Shown: one piece after another, positions 11,254 to 23,364 of the stretch
Layout: every line of letters begins with the position of its first letter
Numbering within the stretch: position 1 is the first letter of the stretch
From: Tetrahymena elliotti 4EA
Lineage: Eukaryota; Ciliophora; Oligohymenophorea; Hymenostomatida; Tetrahymenidae
NCBI GenBank assembly: GCA_000231825.2
Contig: JH720302.1
Span: 1,077,258 to 1,141,257, forward strand
DNA: 64,000 nucleotides
Reading direction: 5' to 3'
Program-made: the position numbers and the translations under genes
The notes under the pieces: generated by a model
Databases searched by the model: none
Seen by the model: only the letters and a program-made list of their open reading frames with translations
What the model was told of the DNA's origin: nothing

Positions 11254-14200
11254 ATGAGTGAGTCATCTGGTGAAAATGAAAATAATTCATACCCTCAAGG
11301 TAATGTCCCTCAGGATAAAAACTGGGAATGGATTGCATGTGTTTACGATATGAAGAGATCAACTCCTGAATCTGAAATTACTTGGAACTTGTCCCCCTCC
11401 ATTATGTTGACACTCCCCTCTGAGGTAAAGACAAACAATTTCATCATAAAACTCTAATTAATTATCAAAAAGATCTTAAATTTAATTTAATTTCTTTATT
11501 AATTCTTTGATTTTTTATTGACTTTTTCTTCATTCATTTCTTTCACATCTTCCCCTTTCCTCTCTTAAATTTGATTAATAAACAGGCTATATTTATTATC
11601 TTTTCTCTTTTCCTAACTAAAACTTGACATTTTATTTTATGATACTGCTTATTTAATCTTAAGTTACTTCAACACCCTACTCATAAAATAGCATTCTTCA
11701 TTTAACCATGTCTTGTTAGGCATGTTTTGAATTCTTGATAGCCTTTTTAGAAAGAAATTTAGCGCTTTTTCCATTTAATTATATTTTATTCAATCTTTAA
11801 AATTGTAAAATAGTAAAATGTCCAACCCAAAGTAGATTTAATTATTGAAAGCTCTAAGTAGTTCATTTACTCTGAAGGATTAGGCTGGAATTGGCATAAA
11901 TCTTGGAACATTCCTGATATTCATTGCACATTAGATGTAAATATTTTTCAATAATCTTGTATGATCTAATTGTCTCAATTAAAATTGCATTTATCATCAA
12001 ATGTTTTTTTCATCAACTCTGTGAAGCATCCAAAGAAACTAGGTCATTTTGAGTTAAGGCATTAAAGATAATGATATTGAAAGCTTGCAAAAATGTAAAA
12101 TGAAGAAATTGAAAAGTGAAAAGCAAATATTAAATGCAAAAAGCTTTGAAATGATAGAGAGAAGCGATTAATTATTTTAGAATAATAAAAATAATTCCAA
12201 ATGAAAAGAAATGTTGATGTCAATGCAATTGAAATCACTATAAAATTTTGAGAAATCTTTACAAACAGTTTAAATATCATTTTTTAATCATAAAAATAGA
12301 TTAGAGACCCTCTTACTAATGAAAAGCTCCTTCCTCCATCTAAGATTTATGTAAATAATTACATAATATTAGATTAATTTTATTTAGGAAAGTTGTAAAA
12401 ATGAAAACTAATATTTTTAAAATAATCATAAATTAGGCTGAAATCTATGTTGTGAGAGCAGTCATCAACTAGATTCATACATTCCACTTGGTTGATGTAG
12501 GTATCAAAGGTGGTAATAGATCTGAATTCGATAGCTCAAGATGCGTTTTCACAGGTCTTAAGTTTGACACAACTTCCTACAATCATGAAGTAATAAAAAT
12601 GATTTATTTAAACTTAAATCAAAAGCAATTCAAAAAAATATTATCATAATACATGGAAAAAATAAAAAATAGCTATTTGAGTTCAATAGTTCTTATTATT
12701 ATACTATTCGCATATTTATTGATTTGAAACTAAGCAGGCATTAATCTATTCATAAATTGATTAATAATATTATGATCCAAGATAAAAGCAATAAAAAGTG
12801 GATAATTTAATGAAAATAAAAGAAATATGAAAATACAGCAATTAAAAAACACTCTAAACATTTTCATCTAAAAAAGACAATAATTTTCAATCAGTTATAA
12901 TTTAAAGAATTGTTGTCATAGGTAGGAAGTATGATACAGATAATATTCTTAATCAATCATTAATAATACAAGGAAAAAAGATAAATATTAAATAAAAGAA
13001 ACACATAGTTAACTCTATCTATATAGATTGGACCAATCAATCTTTGATTTTAACTCAATAAAAATATCTAAATTTTTTATTTCTCATTTTAATTAGACAA
13101 AGCTAAATTCTTTTTTTTATTTAATAATTTAGGGTTCAAAATTCCACTTAGTCATTGTTGTTTATCTCAACTAAAACAAATTCGAGCATCCTAAAATTTT
13201 AGAATCTCGTATTTCTCCTCCTATCTTTGTTGATTCCAGAAAATCTGCAAGAGATACTCAACAACAAAAGGTAACAATTTATTAATCGTCTCGCCTTTTG
13301 CTATTCTTATTTATGTCCCTATATTGATTAAAATATAGGCTTAGAAATTAAGTTCTTTCATCGATCCATTTTTGCCTGAGTAATTAGATAAGAAATTTGT
13401 TAAAAGAGAAAGTAAGAGAAAATACAATTAAGATGAACCTATTGATAATAATATTGAAGGTTTAAGTAATTTCTTCAGTGCTCCTAACATTCGTCACAAA
13501 GTTAAGCATCCCCTTTTCTTAGCTATCAAATTCAGTAGCTGTGTTAAGATTTATTACAACGTCAATATCATTCCATAAAATAGTGTAATTTATTTATTAA
13601 ATTTATTTTTTTATTTTTTCTTGTAATTAATATTTTATTGAAAATTACTAATTTAATTTTAAAGAATCATGAGAAGTTTGTTGAAGTTATGCAAAAGTAA
13701 TTAATGGAAGCTTATAACAGATCAAGCACTAATACAAATATAAATATTGAAGAAAAACCTCTCATTTTAACTATTGAGCACACTCTTACTTAATAGAGCT
13801 TCAAATAAAAAAAGGTAGGATACTCTTTATTAAAATTTCAAATTATAATTTTGATGAAATAAAAAATAGATTAATGAATTTTTAGAACCCTTACATGGTG
13901 ATGTTCTTCATGTTATGATTGATCCTGTTAACATTCCCAAAAATTTCAGAAAACTTGAGGATATTGAAGGCGTCAAGGAAGCTTACAAAAAAGTTTATCC
14001 TAAGATTTCTCAACAAAAGTTCTCTTAAGGATGTGATGATGATGAAGAAAGCAGAGGTCCTAGAAATTCCAAGGTAAAAGTTGAAAAGGAAGGAAAGAAG
14101 AATTACCAAAGTGATGATTCAGATGATGAATACTAAGGTGCTAATCCCAGTAAGAAAATCAAAGCTAATGATGATTAATTGCAATCTGTAATTGATGGTA

Positions 14201-16089
14201 AAAAACTCTAAATAAAGAACCCTGCTTAGCAATCAGAAATTGTTCTTAACTCCAGCAACTAAAATACACAATAATTGAAAAACATGGTCTTTTAAGGAGC
14301 TAAACCTCAAAAAGAAAAACCCACTAAAGCTGGAGGAGCTGAAAAGGCTGCTCCCCCTGCTAAAGCTGCAGAAGAAACTCCCAAAGCAAAAAATCAAAGG
14401 GGCAAAAAGGGTGCTAAAAACGCTCCACCCAATCCCAGCGAGCCCACTTCTATGCCCTCTTCTTAGAATCTTGCCTCTTAATCTTAATTACCTACTTAGA
14501 TTCCTTCCACTACTTAATTCCCATAACAACCTCTCAATTCCTCTATCCCTCCTACTTAAAATATGAATGCTAGTGGTAGCCAACCTACTGTTACTAATCC
14601 TAATATGTAATGGTCATAACACTCTGCTAACCCCAACGTTTAAAAACCCCCTCTTAATAACTCTCAATAAATTTATCCTGGCGCTGAATTAGGAGCTTAA
14701 TCTTAAATTAAATCCTTTTAAGGAACTCAATAAGGATTCCCAGGATAATAGTACGGTGCTTAATAAAACGTACCAATCAATGGATAAGTTCCAGACATTA
14801 ATGGCTAACCAATTAACTAACCTGGTATGTACAATTAACAATAATACGGATAACCTGGTCTTGGTGTTTAGGGCGGCTAATAACAAATAAATGGTATGCC
14901 AATTCCACCTGTTAGATAAGGTGCTGGATATCCTTAAAATCAAATGGGTGCTCACTAAGGTGTTGTTACTCCTGGCTAACCTTAAGGAGCTTACTTAAAT
15001 GGAAGCAATTAGATTCCTGGATAAATTTAATAACCAGCTATGGGTGGAGTTGCTTAAAACTAATATAATCAAGTTAATAAGCCAGGATAACTCCCATAAT
15101 TGGGTGCAAAGGACAGCTATGAAGACCCTACAATTTAAGCAAGAGGACCAACTAACTCAGCTTCTCTTTAAGGTTAATTTAAATAACCCGCCGTTGCTGG
15201 TGCAAATCCTGCTCATTTAAACCAATCTTAAAGCTACATGGGTGGTGCTAATCCTACTGGAGTTGCTGGCTCATTAAATGATCCTACAGGTGTTGTTGCA
15301 GATCCTATAGACCCCACTAAAACTCATCCTTAACACTCTCAATAAGCCTACAATATGGGATAACCTACTCTCTAACAATAAGGAAGCTCTCAAATAAATT
15401 AACAATATACTTCATAATAATAATATCAACACATGCAATAGCGTAATGGCTCTTAATAACATGTTTAACCATAGCAATCATAATAACACTAAGGTAGGTT
15501 TATGGCGAACCAAATTGGGTAATAGAAGGTTTTAGGATAAGGAAACTAATTCTATGACCAACACAATGGTAACTAATTTATTTAAAACAATGTTGACATG
15601 AACCAATACGGAAATGGAAACGGTTATGTTTAAAACCCCTAAGGAGCATAGTAATATTAAATGCAATAAATGGGAGGATAAAATTTGGGTGGTAATTACT
15701 ATGAGGATGAGGCTCAACAATTCGACTATCAAAATGGTTAATACAACAGATATAATTCAACCTCTTAAGGCCAATTCTAATTTACACAAGGTCAATAACC
15801 TCAAAATAATTAATATAACAATTACCAAAACTACCAACAAGGACATTAGAATTTAAATAACCAATATGGATATAACTAAAATGGCCAACAATATAACTTC
15901 TAATAAAATGATCAATAACAACTCTACTTCAAATAAAACGTGAATCCTCAATTCCAATACTACCAACAATAAGCCCAACAACCTAACCAATAAGACCTCT
16001 TAAGCCAAGGTATTCAATACAACTAAATGAGAGCACACAGCAATTCTATTCCTTAACAAGCATTCTACAAGGAAGATGAATTCTAATGA
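11254..16089 (+). CDS. 1066-aa protein with structured N-half and Gln/Asn/Gly/Pro-rich tail, seven exons
   Basis: Exons 11254-11424, 11814-11936, 12437-12589, 13133-13270, 13339-13584, 13665-13814 and 13870-16089 are each phase 0 and end at TGA 16087-16089. Donors are GTAA or GTAG and most acceptors are TAG. Residues 1 to about 360 look folded, with aromatic and Cys-containing stretches NWEWIACVYDMKR, GLGWNWHKSWNIPDIHC, SSRCVFTGLKFDTTS and ISPPIFVDSRKSARD. The pattern of beta-strand-like blocks suggests an immunoglobulin-fold DNA-binding domain of the Rel/p53/LAG1 kind, but I could not assign a family and give this only as a hypothesis. An acidic stretch (SDDSDDEY) and a Lys/Ala/Pro-rich segment with a basic patch (NQRGKKGAKN) follow. 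The last roughly 550 residues are prion-like, dominated by Gln, Asn, Gly, Pro and Tyr, with most Gln encoded by TAA. A nuclear regulator or RNP component is plausible. Confidence 0.85.
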
Positions 16090-16960
16090 GGAAGCTTCTT
16101 TTAAAAAAGCAATAAATAAAAAATATTGCACCTTCATCAAAAATAAAAAATTTTATGATAGTTAAAATGAATTAATGAAAAGCATGATGATGCATCATGC
16201 ATGCATTCTTATGTAGAGAATTAATGTCAATAAGAAATATTTTAAGAATTCGTATTATAAGTAAAAAAATAAATTTATATATAAAATGATAATAAAATAA
16301 TTTAATGGATATCAAAAATTTTACATATTCATAATTATATACATTGTTATTAATACAATTTAATTTAGTTATATTTTTTTCATCCTTTAAAATATCTTTT
16401 CTTTCTCTTTTCCCTCACATTTTTTACTATCTATTAATACTCAAAAATAATTGTTACATTATTCAAAAAAGTTATTATAGTACTAAAAATTCCTCCTTTT
16501 TTATTATTTGTTCATTCTCTTTTACTTCTTTCATCACATCTTCGTTTTTTTATTTATTTTTTTAATATTGAGTCCTTTATTTTTCAAAATTTGCAATACC
16601 ATTTATCATTTATTTTGAAGTAACTTAATTTATTAAAATTATATTCTATATCTTATTAGCGAACTATTTTAGAGAGTAGTCTGAATTAATGTAATTTATT
16701 TAGTCGTATGGTAATATTTTAAAAGAGTTTTTCTTTCATGCTAATATGTAAATGAATATTTGTGTTATTCTTAACAGTTTTTAAAATTTTAATTGTTAGT
16801 GATACGATTCATGTATATCAATAAAAAGTTAAAAAAATTTAATTATAAAGAAAACTTTAGAATTAGAATATTTAAATGAATTTTATTTAATTTTTTAATT
16901 ACAAATTTACTAATTAAATAATTTAAACAATTTAAGGTTATCAGTAATCTTTTCATAAAA
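16090..16960. other. Convergent intergenic spacer
   Basis: Lies between two convergent stops. Starts with an ATGATGCATCATGCATGCAT-like self-complementary patch near 16180-16205, then pyrimidine-rich + strand sequence (16340-16600). Open frames here are low-complexity Phe/Ile/Ser text with no codon bias; no gene called. Confidence 0.5.
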
Positions 16961-19900
16961 TCATTAAATATTAATAAATTCTGTTTTATTTTGTTTATTC
17001 TAAATTTTCTAATTATCAACTAAGAAGTCTGAAACAATAACATTTTAATTCTGAATTTCATTTTATCTGTAAGAATCTAAATAATCTTTCTTCATTGCTA
17101 TTTTCTAAGATTTTTAGTTTATCTATGGCTTTTTAATATTATTATAAAAATTATTTAATTTATCAAAGCAAATTTTAAATTTAAAAACTTCTACAAAAGC
17201 AACTAGAAATTAATTATTTTTGTGAAAATAAATTAATATTTTAAAAGATTTAAATAAAATTACAGAAAAAGTGAAGCTATTTTATGAATTATTTTTTGAA
17301 GGTTTATCTGTTTTATTGTTTCCAAATAATATTTAGTGTCTGTCAGATGCATTCATTTAGTTAAAATAAGTATTAAATCCTTCATAGAATTGCTAAAAAT
17401 CTAACTCTAAGCATCTTTTATCAATTTCTTCAAGTATAGGGAGTAAAAGTAATACTATGCCTTTATCAATTTTATCAATCGTAATTTTATTTCCAGATAT
17501 TAACCCATCTCCATCATCATCTAATTTGTTAAAGATTTCTTCTATCTTTCTTTTTCTTTATCTCTCTACCAAATTATTTGTTTACTCACTCAAATGAATT
17601 TATTGCTTTTAGGAGCTTCTTTTTTTTTCTTCTTCCTATTTAAAAAAATTGATTTATTTTTAATTTATGAAAAGACATTCAAGTAAAAGATAAATAAGTA
17701 AGTAAATGATTGATACCTCTATTTATTTTTTCTTTTTTTCACTTTAACTGTATAGTTCTTCAAATATCTAATTATTACTTTTTTTCTAAAAGAAAATATG
17801 ATAAATAGTAAGAAATTATTCAATAAAATAAGTTACATCACTATTATTTTTGTGTGCATTAGGCTCAAATAGCTTTCTACCAGTTGTAACATCTACATTT
17901 TAATATAAAAATTGCATATTCTTAGCTTTCTGATTCCTTTTTTCAACATATTCTTTATTTCTCTCTAAAAAGCTTCCAGTTATATTCATCTTAATCTTAT
18001 CTTATTTATTAGTCACAGGTTAAAAAGTGCATTCCTTTTCCCTATTTTTAAAAATAAATAAATTAATTAATCATCCAAAAAAATAAAATATTTGTCTAAA
18101 AGAAACATTATCAACTATAAATTTTTAATTTTGGTAAAATTGACTTTTTACCATATAAATTATGTTATCAAATCACGTTTTGTAAAGAATCATTGTTAAA
18201 ATAATTACTATTCTTTGGAAGATACTGATGGTGTTGATGTGAGTTATTTTTCAGCCTATTTTATTTTTGATTCAAAATAAAGATTGCTATAAACATCCTT
18301 AAAATTCCTATACTATTTCAAACAATCTCCTAAAGATCTACTTATTTAGTTTATTTATGGTTAAAAAGTGCACTATTCTAATTCCTTTTATTCATAATAC
18401 TATTTAATAACACTTATTTTAAAATCTTTCATTTAATTATCTTTTGAGCTTGGTTCTTCACCCTTTTCTCTCTTTTTTTTCTATAAAAATAATGTTAAAA
18501 TTTAGAAATTTGTAAGGGTTAAGTTTACCATAATCTCAGCTGATTTCTAATTTATAATAGGATACTATTTCAACTTTTAAAGTTCTTATTCTTGCCTTTA
18601 TTTTTCTTGTTTTTCTATTTATTCTTATTCCTCCCTATCAATAAAAAATTGCTAAATCAATAAATATTTAATTCCATCACAAAAGTATTTTGAATTACAT
18701 TTTTTTCTTCCTCTTTTTCTCAAATTAGTTATATAACCTAACTCCTGGAATATTTTGTTGCATGTTTGAATTTGTAAAATTTGTGAGACTCTAATTAGCA
18801 TAAACTCTATCAAAAAATCCAAATTAGTTGTTCTGCATTTAAGAATTTCCTGCCTTTTTATAACATTAAACAGCATTAATAAAAATTGACTTGATTTTTA
18901 AAATTCAAGTTGAGTTCTTTATTTTCTTTTTAGGTGAGTTAATTTTTGTTTTGAACTCAAAATGATTTTATGATAAAAATTGAAATTTTTACAGCTTATT
19001 TATAGTAATTTTATTGGAATTAATTTCCTCTTTATTAATGACTTTTTCTGTAATCATCATCATCTTCTTCCTCCTCAATACACTCATCATCTTATTACAT
19101 ATTCATTTAATTAAATCTTTCTTTAATTTATGAGTCTTAATTTATCTAATCTTATGAGCTTTTGATAAGAAATTATATAGAAATGTAAACAAGCTTTTTA
19201 TTAATTTTTGAAAATAAATTTACTCTAAATTTTCTTCTGTTTACTATTTTTCATCTATTGCTGCACAAAGGGCTTGAAGTATTTACTCTTCAGCTTCTTT
19301 ATCAAGCTTATAAATTTTTGCAAATTTTGAGGCAGCTTCCTATACATTTTAATTTCTACATAATTCTAAGATAGCTTCTTAATCTTAACCTGGAATAGAA
19401 ATATACATTTAAAGTATAATACTATTTTCTTATTCATCAAATTATTCTGCATCCTAAATATTATTACTTTCAACTTATTTAATCCTATCTTAATAGTCTT
19501 GCATTTTTTTATTAAAATTATAATCATTCACATCATCTTCATCATCTTCACCTTCATTTTCTACCTCCTATACTACTTAATTTCCAATAATTTTTTGCTG
19601 ATTAAACTAGCTTTATGCTAAAGCATTCTAAAAGCCCTATTAATATTGATCATTTTTATATTCTAACCCATTATTATTAATCATCTAATTCCCATATAAT
19701 CTCTAATCTTATCTTTTATTATTTGATTAAAACAATAATTTAATCATTTTTTTATGATTGAATAACTAAAATAATTATTATGCTAATTATATTACTATTG
19801 TAACTCATTTATTTTGGAAGGTTGTGCAGGCTATCTTTCCTCAATAAAACTGCTGTAATTTGGTTTCTTAAAAATACTATTATCATTTTGCTTTTGAATT

Positions 19901-20226
19901 CTTGTAGGCTCTATTGCAGATGATGCTCTTTCGCTAAAAAAAATAAGAATGCTATTAAGATATCAATCCTTTTCTAATTGAAAATTACACTTAAAAATTT
20001 TATTCTATGGGGCTTTATCTATAATTATTCTATGAGGAAGAAGCTAACCCTATCTGATTAAATAAATTTAACTAATCTAGGCTTTAATCCATGCTTATAG
20101 CTTAAAGCTGATTTAAGATATTTTGTGATAAAAACTTTAGTTATTCAGTAAATTTAACAGAAAAATTAACTAAGCTTAATAAATCAAAGATTGATTTTTC
20201 TTGTTAAAGTTAAAATTCTTAAACAT
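16961..20226 (-). CDS. EF-hand protein with CTFxP repeat motifs, multi-exon
   Basis: Secure exons: first 20226-19991 (starts MFKNFNFNKK); second from 19933; then 18480-18209, 18041-17837, 17785-17717, 17635-17264 and 17104-16961 (TGA 16963-16961), all phase-consistent with 48-167 nt introns having GTAA/GTAT donors. The middle (about 19900-18529) is clearly coding, with a DDEDD-type acidic stretch and a Gln/Glu/Lys helix, but reading frames shift near 19700-19800 and 19150-19200, where introns or indels could not be placed. Motifs: DKAPQNKIFNERASS near residue 72; QCTFQPQIN and ECTFQPVTN, the CTFxPxI repeat seen in many protist ciliary/cytoskeletal proteins; GRKLFEPN; and near the C-terminus an EF-hand loop DDDGDGLISGNKI followed by a second helix. 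This suggests a calcium-binding cytoskeletal or axonemal protein; localisation is inference. Confidence 0.75.
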
Positions 20227-20673
20227 GAGTTTTTAATTTCTAATAACTAAACTTGAGATTAAATATTGCATTAACAATAACTCTGCCAAAATTATTAAAT
20301 TATAAATCTTTCACAATTATCTCACAATAAATTTAATTAATCACTATTACTTTCTTTATTAAAATTCTAAATAAAAATACTATTCATCTATCTATATGAT
20401 TAATTTATATTCTATCTTAACATCATTTATTTATTATAGTAAATAAGAAATAATTTGTAAATGTTTGATTTTTTATTTGAAAAAGATAAATGTTGAATCT
20501 TAATATGTTAATAGGCTATATTTTATAAATAATTATACTTTCTGTAAATGTATAAATTACATATTATTTATTCTCTTATGCATACTAAATAATCATAATT
20601 AAATCAAAAATATCTTAATTTTCTAAAAATTTGATTATTCAAATCCTCATAAAATTAAATTTTCAAGCAAAAA
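20227..20673. other. Intergenic spacer between divergent genes
   Basis: AT-rich sequence upstream of the minus-strand EF-hand gene; expected to hold its promoter. No other feature seen. Confidence 0.4.
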
Positions 20674-21039
20674 ATGATTCTTAATAACTAAGGCCCAAGT
20701 TTTAAAAACGATCCTTCTATTTTTTAAGAAGATTAGGATAAAAACAAACTTTGTAAAAAATAAATAAATTGTAAACTGAAAATAATTGGTCTTTTTTTAT
20801 GCTATTTTGTTTATCATAAAACAAATTTTATTTTCTAATTTCTAAGATAATCTCAATAATTAAATTTTTCTTTTTAGTAACTAATAATTTTAATTCATTT
20901 TAAAATTATCTATTTAAGTTTTCATTTATTTTCAAAAAGTTGGTTTTATTTTTTATTTATTTTTAAGATGTAGTCAACTTTAGAATTTTTTTCATAAAAA
21001 ATCATATTTAAATTTTTCTTTTTAAACTTCCTTATTTGA
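20674..21039 (+). CDS. Small ORF, 121 codons, doubtful
   Basis: ATG at 20674, TGA at 21037-21039. Only the first 35 residues (MILNNQGPSFKNDPS..., then Asp/Gln/Lys-rich) look like a real N-terminus. After that the reading becomes Phe/Leu/Ile-rich and indistinguishable from AT-rich spacer. It could be a first exon whose partner was not found. Confidence 0.25.
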
Positions 21040-21470
21040 ATGTAAAAAGAAAGATCAAAGGCTATTATTTTTTGCATATATATTTTTTAGGGAAGCTTTT
21101 TTTTGCAAGTGAAATGATTGAGGGAGGGATTTATTTTCTGTAACAATTATAATTTTTAAAATGTATTTATTGTCCTTTAATCATTTTTAGCAAACCATTC
21201 TCACCATAAAGTTGTAGAATAAAAGTGATATTAAATTCATTTTATCAAAATGTCTGAGTAAAAATTATTTTTGGTTTCTTTAAATAAATTTTTTGAAAAA
21301 AAAAATTAAAAAATTGTTAAGTAAAAAATAAAAACTTTAATAATAAATATTAAGGTATTAGAGTAGCTTATATAATTTGAATAAGAATAAAAATATTTAA
21401 TACATAAATAAAAATAAATTAAGAAGAATAGTATGAATATAATTTATTGAAAAGCTTTATCAAAAGAAAA
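21040..21470. other. Intergenic spacer
   Basis: AT-rich, with no TGA-free biased frame. Lies downstream of the RAP-domain gene on the minus strand and should contain its 3' end. Confidence 0.4.
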
Positions 21471-23364
21471 TCATTATTCTTTTATTTATTCACTTTTATG
21501 ATTTTATGGGTCTATAAGGGTAATGTCATCTGCAATAATCTTTCCAAGAGAAGCTAAGTTTACTTTGGCATTTTGAAGTTGCTTAATAATATAAAGCTGT
21601 TTTTCAGCATCTTAAGTGAATTTGTACCAATGATATTAATTTATATTCACAATGTGCTTGATTCCAAATGTCTTCAAGACTCTTTTAGATAATTTTAATG
21701 TTAATTAGTAATATAAATTTAATTCAATTTTACAAATTTAAAATAAAGAAAAAAATTAATTTATAAAATAAAACTTACTGTTGCTTACAGATAGTCTTTG
21801 CAAAGATTTTAATTTTTCCTGAGGAAGAATCATAGTAGTAGTGCGAATCGCCATTGATTTCAAAGACAATATTTAACTTTTCAAAAAGAATATCAATTTC
21901 ATAGATATCGCCAATAAATATATTTTGCTTAAATTTAACATCCGGAAACATAGAGCTCAATACATTGAAGACATTAATTTAAAATTTAGATTAGAGTTGA
22001 AGATTTTGGGCTGGTTTGATAATAGTTTAGATTTATCCATTTGTTTGGTTGAAAATTATAATTTTTTTCTAATCTTTATTTTGATTTTTAAATCTCATAA
22101 TGTCTTAAGAGTATTAGACAAGAGGATAGTAAGCTTTAAAAAATAAATCATTTTCTTTTAGACTTGAAAGAGCATCTTCATTATTTTGAGAAATATCATG
22201 AACATGTTCAGGATATAGCTTATATAAAATTTAAATTAATTAAGTTGAGTTTTTCTCATTAAAATTAACATAAACTTATTTCTTTAATTTTTCAATAAAA
22301 AAATTTTTGATATTTTCAAGCTGCTTCTTTGAGATAGCTACATTAATAGGAAGATCATAATTTAAAGCACTTTTCTTTTCATTTAACATCTTAGAATATT
22401 CTTCTTCATCTAACAATCTAAAATGAGTAGTAGCTAAATTCAATAATCTCAAAGAGTTTATAAAAAAAGTATGATTTTCTAATCTGAAAACATAATTAAT
22501 GAATTCATCATAGTTAACATCTTTTTAGAATCTAGCATAAGACCACATTAATCCAATAATAACCTTAACTTGCATGTTAGTAGCTACCTAAAAGTTCTAA
22601 CTTGTAAATATTTAATAGTACTAATCAAATAGAGTGCTATCAATGAATCCACAATTTTAGAGACATATTATGATACGAGGTAGAGAATATCGCAAATACT
22701 CTAATTCCACAGGTGAATACTAAGACTTATCAAAGTAGTGGTTATTTTTCTCTAAATTTTATAAAAATACACCAATAGGGTTTATCTAACTTAATCTTTT
22801 AACCAATTTATTCAATGTCTTCTTATAAATATATTTGAATTTGTTTCTTCTAGGATTTCTCCCTATTTCAATGATGAAAGTGCTGATAGTTGATAAGCTT
22901 AGATGATTGATTTCCCCTTCATTGATTTTGTTTAAAAATAAGACCAAATGATCTGTAATTAATCCATTATATTCAAATCCTAAATATTTAGAAATACAAG
23001 TCTAAATTGGATCATTTCTTTTATGGTGATAATTTGTGTTATCTTCATCATTGCTGTTATTTCCATCTTCATTCTTATCAAGTAAAAGATGGTTTATTTA
23101 AAGCAACTATTTTTATATTGAGCTTTATAATATCCCTTTAGTTTTATTTTAATTCATTTTCTTGCTTAATTAATTTTCCTCCTTAATAGATTTAAGAATG
23201 TCGTGCCTCAAAGATGAATTTTCAAAGTAGCTTGTCTAATTTTCATGATCATCCATGTCTATAACATCACTAAAACTATATCTTACATTCTAAGCTACTA
23301 AGCTGCTTTAAATATTTTTAAATAAAAACTGCTTAGAGTTTTTAAATAACTACTTTCCTATCAT
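21471..23364 (-). CDS. RAP-domain protein (FASTK-like), probably mitochondrial
   Basis: Two exons, 23364-21779 and 21681-21471, join phase 2 to 1 across a 97-nt intron with donor GTAAGT and acceptor AAAAG, giving 598 residues. RAP domains (RNA-binding domain abundant in Apicomplexans) are nuclease-fold modules found with FAST repeats in proteins that act on organellar RNA. The C-terminus shows the RAP pattern clearly: YEIDILFEKLNIVFEINGDS, then HYYYD, later QVLKTFGIKHIVNIN and HWYKF. Residues from about 110 to 480 are helical and Leu/Asn-rich, with repeats such as YLRYSLPRIII and VKVIIGLMWSYARF resembling FASTK leucine-rich regions. The N-terminus (MIGKQLFKNSKQFLFKN) lacks acidic residues and is basic and Phe-rich, as in mitochondrial presequences. 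The ATG at 23364 is the first in frame after an upstream TGA. Target RNA unknown. Confidence 0.88.

Noticed and set aside
14689..15856. Several ORFs on both strands inside 14.7-15.9 kb
   Set aside because: They are shadows in other frames of the last exon of the 11254-16089 gene.
16344..16565. Plus-strand Phe/Ser/Ile-rich ORF in the convergent spacer
   Set aside because: Pyrimidine-rich low-complexity sequence between two convergent stops; no coding bias.
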